Part shown: piece by piece, positions 22,800-35,600 of the stretch
Layout of the letters: the number at the start of each line of letters is the position of its first letter
How positions within the stretch are numbered: position 1 is the stretch's first letter
Assembly: GCF_910592395.1 (NCBI RefSeq)
Contig: NC_088320.1
Location: forward strand, 2,604,001 to 2,668,000
Reading direction: 5' to 3'
Source: Lineus longissimus
Lineage: Eukaryota; Nemertea; Pilidiophora; Heteronemertea; Lineidae
DNA length: 64,000 nt
Notes under the pieces: model-generated
Database searches by the model: none
Told to the model about the DNA's origin: nothing
What the model saw: only the letters and a program-made list of their open reading frames with translations
Program-made: the position numbers and the translations under genes

Positions 22800-25700
22800 A
22801 TGGCGATATTCATGTTATTCGTCTTTTTGGTGCTTGCCTCGGGTAGGTCGATTCTCTATTCATCGTGTCTCTCGGCGAATCCACAAAACAGATAAGTGAC
22901 AATCATCACCCCCCCCCCCCCCCCCCCCCAGCTTCCCATGCGTCGTATTGAAGATCCCTTATTTCAGAAAGTTGTGTCGTTGTCCGCAATCGTAGGACAT
23001 TCTCTGGATACGGAGACACCAATTTTTATCGGGCCCTTAACACAGGACCAAACCGATCCAAACCGATGCGCAGTTCAACTGGAAATAATTTGAGTTCAGT
23101 TGAAATAGTAAGCCGGGCAATATTGTGACCTTAAGTGTACGGTGAAAGTTAAAACTTTGCTCAGTTTTTGTTTCAGAGATCAGCTCGTTGTAAGTTTATG
23201 TTGACTTCTCTTTCAGCAGCAGAGTGTTTACAGTTTAGCGGAAACAGTTACCGGTTTTATCCCGGCCCGTCCACTTGGAAAGATGCCACATCAGTCTGCC
23301 TCAGTACTAATGGGTCCTTGCTCAATTTCAAGACGGCGGCCGAACAAGATTTCATTGAGGGGATATTGAAGAAACAGAATGTTAAGGAGGTGTGGACTGC
23401 GGGACATTTCGCCAATGCATTTTGGCATTGGAGTCGAAGTGAGTTGCGGCTTCGACTTCCGGTGTGAGCGGAAAGATCCATCCTCATTGCGCATGACCGG
23501 AACCCTAACTACCATATACTGATGCCGTTGTTCTGGCCCTATACTTGCATTGCTTTCCATACCAAAATATGGTCATTAATTATCAAAAGAAATTTGGGCT
23601 TGAAAGAAAGACCACAAACCGAAAATCGCCGAATCAAACCTCTTTTACAATTCAGGATTTCCAAGAGTAGCAATTAGTGAGACTTCGGATTGAATGGTCC
23701 AATAAAAATGGGTTAGGGTAACTTGTTTCAAGTTTTGAGATTCTCCTCTTTTCTTTCCAGATCTGTGGGGTCTAAAAGGACAGGGGTGTTACGATGACGA
23801 CTGCGGGGTCTGTTATTTTGACAGACATGATTTGGATGCCGCACAGGCCCCATCACAGTCTTTCATGAGTGTGGAGTTCTGCACTACGTTCTGCAGAAAA
23901 AAGAAGTATGATTACTGTGGACTACAGGTAGGCCCTACTCCATTTTACGTCAGGGACTAGGTAATTGGAGCCCGACACCGCCCGGGGCGCTGCAGTTGCT
24001 TTCTGATCAGTTGAGCGACCATCTCAATCTCTAATAACGACGAGGAACGGGGGAACTCTGTGACGGAGATTGATTTCGGAGCTAATGCAGTTGCTGTAAA
24101 AATGATCGAAAATCTAATACGAGTAAGATATTTCGAAAGTTCGGCAAAACCTTTTGAAAAAGATGTGATATCATTTCAGTCCGGCTCTATTTGTTACTGT
24201 GGTGGTAACGGTGCTACATTCGGGAAGAGGGGACCAGCCTCCGGGTGTAACCAGCCCTGCTTTAATAACGCTGCCTACATGTGCGGAGGGGCTGCCAAGA
24301 ACTCCATTTACTCGACAAGAGGTACTGAATATGTCCCAAGTTCGCTCCTCATATATTTCCAGTTAATAGCCTGGCCGTGCATTTCCATGCATTTCCAGCA
24401 GTTTCAATATACATCCTGCTGAAGGAGCCAAGGTTTATTCTAACCGTGGCACTTTTCTCCTGGCATTTAATAAAGATAATATGGGACTTGTCGCCAACGT
24501 TAGTGATGTATAACCTCGAACTCGGGTCCATGCGCCGATTCGAACTAACCTCCGGCGTGGCCCACCCCGGTCGATTGCCTGGCATCGGAGTGAACATCAG
24601 TTGGTAAAGTTCGGGTTCAGGGGACTATGTCCATCCATATTATTTGCCCAGGCCTTCCCTTTCTGGATGTCATTATCAAACGCCAGTAGCTCATAAACTC
24701 ACAGGGCAGCCAATTCGCCTTCCTATTTATACTTCCTTCATGGGATGTGGAGGGACAAAGGCCGGTCCACTACGTCCAAAGTGTAGTAGCTGACTGTACC
24801 CCCCTTCTCCTGCAGAGAATGCCTATTCCGCTTGGTGGAACTACCACCCTGAGAGCACGCGTAAGCAGTGCGCTGCCATGACGTCGGAACACGAGTACCA
24901 GTGGTTGGAAGATAACTGCTTCACGCAGAAAGCATACATTTGCCAACAGGATAGTAAGTTATAATGAAAACGACACCTTTTTCAAGCAGTATATGTCAGT
25001 AGTAGAGTGAAGTATCCTCTGAGTTTGAGAGCCTTCCCTTGATAGCTTTCGTATGTTCGTATACATACCGCCAACTTGGTCACTATACGTCGGCAGCAGA
25101 GGATGATAGCTGCACTCCATACCACATCGGGACGTTAAATCTGTACAGAGTATTCGGGCAACTACAACGGATTTCTTCCAACTATCTACGCTGAAGTCTT
25201 CAGCATCTTTTAAAGCCACAAGCTATATAATGTATCATCAGCCGATGAAGTAGCCAGCTGTGCATTTGTCATCTGATAAACGGCATGCACCCGATTCCTG
25301 TGAATCCAGTATTCAAACCAACTTTCTTTTAATACAGTGTTGAACGTTTCTGACGTCTGCCGCTTTCAAGCGCTCTCCTACCAGTTCTGCGTGAGCATCA
25401 GCAAGCCTGGCGAAACAGCCAATTGGTTCCAGGCCCGCGAGAAGTGCTCAACGCTTGGACCTGATGTTGACCTTGCGACGCTTGATCAGAAGCACAAGCA
25501 GAGAGCCATGAAGGACTATCTTGCCAAAACACTCGGCATAGCGAAAGACTTCTGGATCGGCGCAACGAGGAATCAGCTCCTGTGGAACCTTGACGGCAAG
25601 ATGCACAAATGTAAGGGGGTCACTCATTCGTTTGCATGGGCCAAGAACTGTTGCAATCTCATTAAAAGTTACGGCCAGTGCAGAGAATCTATTTTCAATC

Positions 25701-27663
25701 CGGCAGGGCCGCTGAAACTCACACTCGGTCAACAGCCTTCGTCCTAAATCGAGCCATGTTCTGCAGTGGAATTTGTGGCTAAAGCTGCCTGCGACACCAG
25801 CAGGTTTGTCAAAGTTACGCTTGTTTCTGGAGGGGTTACATTGCTTGATACGGTGGCTATTGCGTATCCCGAGTTTTTAATGTCGCTGTTCCTCTACAGG
25901 TTGACATCTTAGCTTTCACTGACCTTATTTTCGCATATTTTAAGACTCTAAAGTCTACGTCTCCCGATTCGACAGTTCGTCTACCTTTGCTGAGCGTGGC
26001 AACCTTCTGTTTTACGAGACCAAGGATGGCTACAGGTTGAAGGACGCGAATGATGACGAAAAGGCTACTGCTGGTTTCGTATGTCAAAATGGTAAGCAAA
26101 TGTAGGATGTGTGTGCAGTCGACGGCAAAATAGGTAACGCTCGATCATTTCACTTTCGTTCATTTTCATAAACTTTCGTGTAGGCTCCTTCGAATTGAAT
26201 GATTCTATATACGATGTGTTCTCTAACGGCTTCTTTTCCGTATGGCAAAGTCCTCAAAAGATCGAATTCTATGATCAGCCGCAGTCTCGTCTACGTTCCA
26301 GATTTGCCAACAACCACCGCGTCACCGGCGACAACCTCGACGGTATCTCCAAGAGCTATTGTCACATCTGATCAACCTTTTATACCAACAACTGTTGAAA
26401 CCACACCAACGACGACCACGACCATCGCCACGACAGAAGCGACCGAGGCTTCCACAACCTCACTGGGTAGTGGTAGGTGCCGACGTTCTCGTCTCAAACG
26501 TTGCTTCCTTGTTAAAAACACTTGAAAATCTTTCAACCGGAGATGCAATTTTGAAGTTGGCAGTATGTAGGCCTATATTTGCACCGACGTGACGTCATAT
26601 GACTACTCTGCCCTTCATCGAATGTCGATCAAGGGCTCCAAGCTGATCCAAAAGATAGTCTTTCTGATTGGTTCACCTCTAAAATGACTTGTTTACTTCC
26701 AGGCTCAGGAAACGCAATGGGACAAGGCGGAGGTACCGCTGCTGATGACCACGTAATGCTGGCTGTTTACGTGGCGTGCGGAGGCGGGGTGCTTCTCATT
26801 GTTCTTGTGACCATAGCCATCGTAATTGCAAAGAAGAAGAGGTACAGATTTCCAATTCTAAGTGTTAAATGTACGACAACGAGTTTGAAACAGCTTTGAA
26901 ACGTTCCTATTCGTCATTGGATGATATACTAGTGTATATACCTTTTAACATTTCGGCCTTTGACAATTTTGGCCCCGAAAAAAATCTGATGCTTTAATAA
27001 TTCTGTTGTTAGAAGAACCAAAATAACTCAACGATTAAGTCTGGATTGAAATAATTTTGGATGATCTCTCTTGGCGAATGACTCGGATCCGTCTAGAGAC
27101 TACCCTGTTGCATGTTACACCTCCCCCTTGTTACTTGCAGGAAGCCACCGGCGGAGAAGATATTCAAAGTAAACTACGCACCGAGCATTCAGGACTTGAA
27201 CCGCAGGTCGACTAACATCGTAGATGGCAGTGTCACGATTCAGGCGGCGGAGAGCAACATTTACACCGACCCTGCAACCATCATGCAAAGTGGGGTCCAG
27301 GGGGCGCTGTATGATAACACCGACGACCACAAGAGGGAGCAGGTGACAAATAAAGCCCGGATGCGAGCTATCAAGGAGGGCATGTATGACGTCCCAAAGC
27401 CCCGGTTAAGTGCAATCCCGGCAGCACCAGAGCCTTCTGGGATTGACGACAGGAAACCGGCGCCACTCCCTGCCTGTCAAGCAATCAAGATGGATGAGTT
27501 AAACAAAGGTGTTGACTCTACCAAGGATACTCAGCCAATCTACGCGATGGAGGACAACTCCACGGAGTATTCGTACGCGTATGGTGGTTTCATGGGGCCG
27601 TCTGAGCCCGAGGCGGGGAACGTGTCTGGTGGAAACACGTCGTACGAAAAACTAGTGAACTAG
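22800..27663 (+). CDS. Transmembrane C-type-lectin receptor with WSC domain inserted in the first CTLD, 654 aa, 10 exons
   Basis: Exons: 22800-22842, 23217-23438, 23761-23927, 24180-24321, 24816-24953, 25338-25610, 25945-26091, 26302-26472, 26703-26841, 27141-27663; phases agree (1965 b). Order: signal peptide MAIFMLFVFLVLASA; N-half of a CTLD (YRFYPGPSTWKDATSVC, VWTAGHF, WHWS; to about residue 88); WSC domain on two exons (about 89-191: GCYDDDCG, SVEFCTTFCRKKKYDYCGLQ, SICYCGGNG, CNQPC, YMCGG); C-half of the CTLD (CAAMTSEHEYQWLEDNC ... YICQ; to 237); second, diverged CTLD (238-377); Thr-rich stalk (378-434); one transmembrane helix in exon 9; cytoplasmic tail of about 175 aa with tyrosines in NIYTD, ALYDNT, GMYDVP, PIYAMED, SYEKL. 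Inferred: a cell-surface glycan-binding receptor that could signal through SH2 partners. The acceptor of exon 8 (26301) is the least certain junction. Confidence 0.88.
22908..22930 (+). repeat. Poly-C tract
   Basis: An uninterrupted C run of about 22 b in the first intron of the lectin-receptor gene; length is likely to vary between alleles or reads. Confidence 0.8.
24747..24794 (+). repeat. Dispersed repeat of about 42 b, copy 3 of 3
   Basis: GGCCGGTCCACTACGTCCAA followed by AGTGTAGTAGCTGAC, 22 b before exon 5 of the lectin-receptor gene. Confidence 0.55.
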
Positions 27664-28854
27664 AAAGCATTTGTGAACTACAAACCATGTTGCCCCTCCC
27701 CCCGAGGGTTGTCTTACTATTTATCCCTCAAATTGGGCACTTGCTATCATTTGAAAAAATCCAACATTCCTCAGTCCCCGATTAAAACCTCCTTTTCCTT
27801 ATACGTTTCCGTCTTGTTGCTCAGTTGGCAAATACAGAGACCAATGGCCAGTTGAGGAGATAAAACTGGGCAAGAATTGCAAAGATTTCGGCCCAGAGAG
27901 GGCGCACCTGAGAGAGAAAATGACGTTGACAGGCGTCGACGAGACATGTCGGCCAATACTTTGAAAGAAGTGCGGTATCGAGCTTTTAGGAGGGCCATCC
28001 AAATATCCAATTAATATACTGATCGATATAACCGTGCAGATAATGCATGCGGAAGGCTCACCAAAACAACATTGCCGATTATCAGACTCAATATTGTACG
28101 CAACCAAAATTTTAGCGCCTTTTTATTTTGCGACTCGCGAATATCTCTATGAAAAAGAGCTTTCTCGAGTTTTTTCTTTTTGGCAGATTACGAAATTTCT
28201 TCTGGTTTTAAAATCAAAAAGTATTTTGTCACGATTTCTATTGTCGCAAATCGAAGTTGTTCACGAAAATAAAACGCTCGGCGCGAAAATTATGGTCTAC
28301 AGTACAGACAGTACAGGGTGTTGCACTGGAGGGTGTCTCTAATTTCAAATTAATCGATCATCATAGGCCTAATCGATGCTTCATACCATTCCAATGCATA
28401 GGAAGCAATTCTGTCCAGGTTATCATTACTGTTGTACATACTTTCTCTTGGAATATATACGACAAGAATCGAAACCAAAGTTCGGCCGGTGATCATGGCC
28501 AGCCTTATGATGAAATGCTGCAGATCTCATCGGAAAGAACAGTAGGCGGAATTGACTGCTGAGCAGGACTGATTTCGTTCAGAATACTCGAAGTCGGAGA
28601 TTATAATTGAAGGAATTAGATGAACAAATGCTTGGACACGAATTCTGATCACTGTGAAATTTTTCGAGAGGGCCAATGACGTGTTCTCCGATATTATACC
28701 AGCGTGATGACAGGTCCATGCCGCCGGAAAGACAAATCTACAACATGAGATCGAGTCTTAGGCCGGGCTGGGTCGTTAGGCACTTCGTTTATGGAAAATG
28801 AAGACTATTTCAGCGGATCTATTCTCAGCGTCGTCCTAAGTGATTTGCCTCAAA
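27664..28854. other. Spacer between the lectin receptor and the MFSD6-like gene
   Basis: Contains the 3' UTR of the receptor (an ATTAAA at 27781-27786 is a possible poly(A) signal) and the MFSD6 5' flank. No further gene is seen. Confidence 0.4.
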
Positions 28855-31701
28855 ATGGAGGAAGAAACGCGGCAAACAATTAATCCTGCCATTGGAGCAG
28901 ACTATGGTTCAGTGTCGCCAAAACAAGATGGCGTTGATCAAGCAGACGGCAGAAGTGTTGACCCGGAAGTTGAGAAAAAGGACCAAAGTGGGGAGGCTGG
29001 GGGACACAAAGGGTGTAGCTGCTGCAAGAACTGTACTATCAATAGGCATATGTTCCCAGTAAAACTGTTTTATTTCTTTTTCTTTGGAGCCAGAGGAGCA
29101 GTGACGCCATATATGTCAATATATTTCAAACAGCTCGGCCTGAGTCCGGATCAAATTGGGTTAGTTTCCGGAATGAGGCCAATTGTGGGGTTTGCCAGCG
29201 GCCCCTTATGGGGTGCCCTCGCAGACAGATATAAAATTCGTAAGATGTGTTTGATTCTCTCTATGATAGGGTGGTTGTTTTTCACTCTGGGGTTAGGGTT
29301 CGTCAAACAACCGGAAAAAATAAAGGTATGCCCAAATGTTGTCAACGAAACTTTCCACCCTAATAAGCGTTCGATATCGAAGCCAGAGCAGAGTAGCATT
29401 GTGCACACGACATCCTATTCCCCAATTGGAATTCAGGGTTCCACCGCCAGTGGGCGTAAGCTACTCTACCACTTGTTTGAATCGACCTACATCCACCATT
29501 TCAAAGCTCGGAAGAACGGAACGGGTAAACCTCATCATCAGCTTCCCCGGCGGCGACACAAACATGACACTTATTACAAGAAAGAGATGCGAGAGAATCT
29601 GAGCTGGTTGTATGAATATTCATCCCAGTACAAAACTGTCATTTGGCTTTGTCTCCTCGTTGTCTTCGGAGAGCTGGTCCAGGCGCCAACCTCGGCCCTG
29701 GCTGATGCTGCCACGCTAGAAATGTTAGGAGAGAAGCATATCTCGAAGTATGGACATCAACGAGCCTGGGGTGCAGTCGGATTTGGATTTAGGTAAGTTC
29801 GTACGTGAGGTTGGTCATCGTCTCTTTCTGGACTGATGACTGGTCGTCCATCTACAGGTGGCCATGCTAAGATTTAATTTCTTCAAATCTCCAGCGCATT
29901 CGTGGTTGGTCTACTACTTTCCTACTCCCGTCAACATGTCAAGATCTGCGGCCTCCTTCTGGTGTTCAGCGACTACATGATAGTCTTCTATGTCTTCGTC
30001 GGTGGGATGACGGTCGCCTTCCTGTGTGGCTGCTCAATGGACTATAAATGTGTAAGTCAAATCTCTCTTGGTCATTGACCCTTTTGCAAAAGTGACAGTT
30101 GCTGTAAGTCTCCCAAACGTCCACAGAATTTTGTTCGGCGTATTCTTTCCGCGTTCATTTGTGTATATCATGCATGCAATACATGTGCAATGGCGGCCAA
30201 TTACTGACAGAGAGAACATGCTTGAATGACATAATGTCTGCTTTGAAGAACGGTTCATGATGTGTTTCGATTCGCTGTATAATCACTCAAGTGCTTCACT
30301 TTTAAAATGGGGCTAACGTGGTGTATCTTTTTCAGCCCGAAGAGTCCGAAAGAGAAAATGTAGTTCTAGAAGAAGACATTGGGGAGCACAGCACGGGCGA
30401 AGTGTTCCGATTGTTCATGTCGATTCATTACGCTTCGTGGCTCAGTACCAGTTACTTTATGGGCGTATGCAATGGCGTCATCTGGGGCTTCCTGTACTGG
30501 CATCTAGAAAATCTAGGTAAATGACATAATTATTTCATGTTTGCTTAAAATTCCCGGCCGAAATAATCAATGTCCTATGCGTGAGATTGCGGAGTTTACT
30601 AAGCCGAGATCGACCTAGGTTCGATAGTTCCCCCGGAAGACTCAGCTTTGGGATGATGACAAAAGGGCTGTGAGAGAGGATCTGTACATGGAAGAGCGCT
30701 GTTTAAGAGACATTTGCTACTTTACCCTAAATGGTCACTGGTCATGAATCCGATTGAATTCAATGTATACTTTTATCATCATTCCCCGACCCGGGACCGA
30801 ATTTCGTTTAACGGTATATAGCGAAGCGGATTCTTGCAATTTTCAGGGGCGACCCAGCTACTTCTGGGTGTGGTCAGCATCTCCACGTACGCCTGCGAGT
30901 TCACCATGTTCTTCTTCGTGGACAAGCTCATCAAGCCTTTTGGTTACATCGGGACGCTTTATCTCGCCTTGATATGTTATGCCATACGCTTCACCATCTA
31001 CGCTGTGATAAAGAACCCATGGCTTGTCATACCAGCAGAGTTACTTCAAGGTAATCGCTTTAACACAAGGAGAAGTATTCAAGAGGTTGTATTCATCTGC
31101 AGATCTACGTTTAGAAGCACTGTCTACTGGATCAGACCTTTCATTTTAAAAGCACTTCTGTTTGACACGTAGCGGGCCGTTCAGGTCCGTGCGCAATACA
31201 ACTAGAACCTTACCGCGCCCCCTCTACTCATTTCAGGCCTGACCTTTTCCTCAGTGTGGACATCTCTGACCCGCTACTCCTGCTCAGCGGTACCTCGGGC
31301 CTCCCTGGCTACCGTTCAGGGGATCCTCCACGGTGTCTACTGGGGTCTGGGAGCAGGCAGCGGGCATCTCGCCGGGGGTCTCTTCATTGACAACTTCGGG
31401 GCCGAGGCGACATTCTTCACCTTGGCCGCTGGCTGCATACTCACATTGGGTCTCTTTGGTATCGCGCAAAGGGTAAGTACACACAATTACCGGTACTGTT
31501 AATAACACATCGCCCCTCCCCAACGACCAGGTAAAAGCAATAGATAGTTGGTAGCAGGTTCAGTGAGTTTCGGGTGATATGCGACTTATAATCTGAGATA
31601 ATCTGACCAATTTGTCTGTTGTTTTGCAGTTCAGCGAGAAACCGGCACCTCTAAAGGGTTCTTTAGAATATCACCAGGCGGCCGCAGGTCAGGAAAGATA
31701 A
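28855..31701 (+). CDS. MFSD6: MFSD6-like major facilitator superfamily transporter, 595 aa, 6 exons
   Basis: Exons: 28855-29792, 29895-30051, 30336-30516, 30847-31050, 31237-31472, 31630-31701; phases agree. The ATG at 28855 (AAAATGGAG) is the first of the frame. A hydrophilic N-terminus of about 65 residues with a CSCCKNC cluster precedes the first helices (MFPVKLFYFFFFGARGAV, TPYMSIYFKQLGLSPDQIGL), the MFS loop GPLWGALADRYKIRK, a large charged loop with His/Arg-rich stretches, then EYSSQYKTVIWLCLLVV and further helices (STSYFMGVCNGVIWGFLYWH; FTMFFFVDKLIKPFGYIG; LTFSSVWTSLTRYS; GVYWGLGAGSGHLAGG). The pattern fits MFSD6 proteins, whose substrate is poorly defined; vertebrate MFSD6 was proposed as an MHC-I receptor homologue (MMR2). 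It is convergent with the GPCR gene on its right. Confidence 0.9.
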
Positions 31702-32651
31702 AACTAAATGACGTAGTTCACTCCTACGAGACCGTTTTGCACACTGACAGGCGTTTGATTTGAAGGAAGTTTTTGAGTCGGCAATGCTGAACTGACCGAC
31801 GAGGCGAAACCGTGACGGTGAAGTGTTGTGGTGTGGAATCAGACCTTACTCGTGCTCATCCAGCCCCAACTAGTCCATGGTGATAGATGATGATTCGATT
31901 GAAACAAAACCCCGGATGCCCTTCAATCCAAAACGATAAACAGCACGCTGCATCATCTTATTTCAATAATTCCGGGCGAATCCAAGGAGGCTGGGAAGAC
32001 AGGCAGGCGTAGTTAGCAACATCGGTACTTGACGCTTACCAATTTTCGAACCTCCTATATAGGAAACAACATCTATAAACAAAAAGCGAAGAATATGTTC
32101 GCTCGCTTCTTTATTCCTTTTGATGGTTTACATACGTAGTGCGACATGACGTCGTTAGGGATGTGATCTGGTGTGGTCCGGTCCAATCCGGTCCCGTGTA
32201 AACGGCCTTGCCACAAATTATTTCAATGAGTGACTGTATTGTTGCCCGTGTGTCAATGGGCTTAGAATGAATATCATCATAACACACCACAACATAACAT
32301 CAACAGATCATACTTCTCCTAAACACAGCAATATTGATATATGGAAAGCTGATGAATCGCTCAATCCAATGACTGCATTTTCCCATGAATTGGACAGATA
32401 ATTTTCACTTTGATGTTGCTGCTGGCTACCAGTTTCTATTGACGAAGTTTCAGCACACACTAGTTAGCTAACAACAGTGGAGAATAGAGAGTCGAGTACA
32501 ACCCCAGAGAATAAAGGGGGATAAAGTCCATAGGGGGAACCCCTCGGGTCAAGACGGATATGATCTGAGAAGTGTAGTTCAATCAATATAGAACCAACTT
32601 AAACTGTCTTTATAATGGGCTGGAGCACCGAATTGACCTGACGCCTTTTTG
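31702..32651. other. Convergent 3' region between MFSD6-like and GPCR genes
   Basis: 3' UTRs of two tail-to-tail genes. A minus-strand AATAAA at 32110-32115 is a candidate poly(A) signal for the GPCR; none is obvious for MFSD6. No gene is seen. Confidence 0.45.
32110..32115 (-). terminator. Candidate poly(A) signal of the GPCR gene
   Basis: AATAAA on the minus strand about 540 b past the stop codon. Confidence 0.35.
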
Positions 32652-35600
32652 TTAAATAGCATCGAATCCCCCTCTGGTTCCAGCTCCAGATTTGCGAACT
32701 TTATGTAGAGTTTTCACACTTGAATTGCTGTTTGTCTTAGTTGTTTTATTCGAACTATTCACACCCTTCCCTCTCCCAAGGGTTGACCGCAACAGCGTCC
32801 AGGTCCGCTTGTTGAAGGAGAAAGCAAGGGAGATGAAGACGCCAAGGGCGGAGTTGAGGATGGCGAAGATGTGCCAGATGACTACGCTGTCAACTAACTC
32901 GGTGAGGAAGCCGAAAAGCCAGGTGAAGCCCATCAGGAATGACAACTTTATGTACAAGACAAAGTCAGCTTTGCCATCATGCTTCGTGGCGACCTTTGAG
33001 ACCCGTTTCGCTCTCGAGATGGAGACTGTGGTGATGATGAAGAGGATGAGGTTGGCAGCGATGATCAGACCAACTGGGAGGAAGAAAGCAAAGATGAGGC
33101 CTTTTCTCTCGGTGAACCAGCATGTTCCTTCCTGGCCCTGCCCGTGACCATATCCGACAGGGACATCAGAGAATTTATCGAGGAGAGTGCATATGAGGAC
33201 GATAACTCCTGGCGCACCGTATGCGTAGCAGGAGGCTATTATGAGCCTGCGTTGTCCTCGATTTTTGACATTTAGGAATCCATGTGAGAAAGTCCAGGCC
33301 ATGTTGAATGCAATTGCATTCATCCAGAAGAAGGTGGCAAGCCAGAAGTAATGTGTGACTATGGCTACAATGAAACAAGCGAGGCTGTCAGTTACAGTAT
33401 CAATGGCCGTGATGTAGAGTAGCTGGGCTATGAACAGGACCGCACATAGGTTCGTCAACATCAGGCCTGGGAGGGTCCGGAGATCTTTTAGGAGGATATG
33501 AAGTAGAATGGTGAAGACCAGAAAGACTAGAGACAAAATGATCAAAACTAGAATCAGATCTGGGCTAACACCTTTTGTCCAGGGATTGCTCGAATTATGA
33601 AGCACACAGACGTAAACTTGGTTTCCAATTATGACAAAGGGTTCAGAGAGAGTCTGTCCTGTGCTTATATATTTATATGTCTGTGAACAGTTCTCGTAAT
33701 GAAATGACGTCATGTTGTACGTCACAATGTCACAGTTATTGAATTTCACAGCAAACTTGTCACATGTTATGATATCAATGGAATCATTTGAAGACGTTTT
33801 CATGACGGCATCGTTGACATCGACCTCCTTACTTTTAAAGTATCTCTCGAGGGACTCGTTCAGAGGAATGGTGACCAGCAGCCCCTCATCACACACAACA
33901 GGCAGTTGGACCCCCTGACTGTAAACAGTATAACTCAGGTAAAATCTCCTTCGTGGGGTCGCTAACTGCTCCAATAAGTCAACCAACTTCCTGATATAGG
34001 CCATCTTCATGTTCTTCTCAGATTCGGCGAATGCCCGATAGAATTTTATGGAGATGACTGCATTCTTTCCTAACACAATTTCCTTTCCTCCTGCCATTTC
34101 TGATGTCCACATGTACCTGTCATCTAATTTCGCTGTAATATTTATATTTGCATCTAGCTTGGTTTCGCGTGGAACTCCTATTGCCAGCGCCGCTTGAAAG
34201 GCCTTATCAAGGAATCTTGGATCATTCAGTTCTTGATTGGCAAAAATAAGAGTTAGGGGAGACATTTGGATAACTTTCATGTCTACGGTCATGACAGTTT
34301 TGGGATCCAGAATTGAACTTGGTTGTGTCGCCCTCGGAAATGTGTAGCCATGGTCGAACGGATCGCGGATACACTGCCCCTCCCACTCAACGTGGCTAAG
34401 ACCACATCTAAGGAGTGGCCTGCAGTCGTCACTGAGTTTATCATAGAGTTCACCAACTTTGCAACGTTTACGATATTCATCATCTGGTCCATTAGGGGTC
34501 ATGAGCTTCACTATGGGATATTGTCTTTTAACATCGGGGGGCTTCTTCGAAGACCCGACAGGACAAACGAAATCCGAGTCAACGATACCGTTACACCGTG
34601 CACAGTACATATTCTTATAACGGTTTACTTTAAGGGTTGCAGGTGAATTTTTCAATCCACTGAATAAAATGGCGTAAACGTTGGCAGAGTATAACCGACA
34701 TTTTCGTTCAATTTCTCTCTGTTCGGCCGACGTGGCGTTCAAGGAACAAGTGTAAATCAAATCATGGTCATCATTAGGCAACGCGGTAGATGTTTTGATC
34801 TTTGGTCCACAGCTCCTGATGAAGGGGGAGTGTTCATACTCGGCTGGGACAGAAGGCTTCAGTTGGCAAGCACTTCCAAACAGCTGTGTAGAGAACATAT
34901 ACGCTAAAATCATGCTGACATTAGGAGTTCCTTGGTGCATGTTATCACAATCCCTGAGAGACCAAAACTTCGCATCAGCAATTGGAACGTTGTGACATTG
35001 AGAACAGTAGATGTTGCGGAAGTGAACACCACGACTGGTCACAGGGACGAGCCTGTACAAAGAACCATTCTCCACTTCAGGGTATTCACACTCATCTGCA
35101 AAATGGCCAATGACACCTTTCGGGCAGCTACTGACCGTAATGTCAGAGGTTTTCTGATTGCAATTTATGAAATCCTTGAATGTTTCGATGTGATCAGCTT
35201 CCTTTGCAAAACGTCTATCACAATCTTCATATTCAAAGCAGCAGTCCTGGTTCTTCACACAAAATGCGTCACAGTAACACTTTCCTTCATCAAAAACACC
35301 GCACTGACTCTGATTACAGACGGGAGCCGAGCACGAGATGACAGTACCCTCAGTAGTGGTTTCCGTAGGGCTTGGGTTCCTGAGGCAGTATCTTGACAAC
35401 TCCGGTGGGGGAAGAGGCCCTGGTTGCCCCCTACTCACATACACTTGGTCGTCCACAATGAGATATGGATCAAGTAAATAGCTACCAGTTTCCTTAAACC
35501 TTAAGAATCCACCGCAGCTCGACTTATGGAACGTCGTAAGATTATAAGCACGGACGTCACTGTCCTGGAAATTGATATCATATCTGTCGCATACCATCAT

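Noticed and set aside
26199-26301. N-terminal part of the open frame leading into the Thr-rich stalk
   Set aside because: It is intronic; the phase-correct acceptor GTTCCAG is at 26301.
32692-35396. Several plus-strand frames of 100-154 aa
   Set aside because: All lie antisense to the 4.7-kb GPCR exon and have biased, domain-free content.
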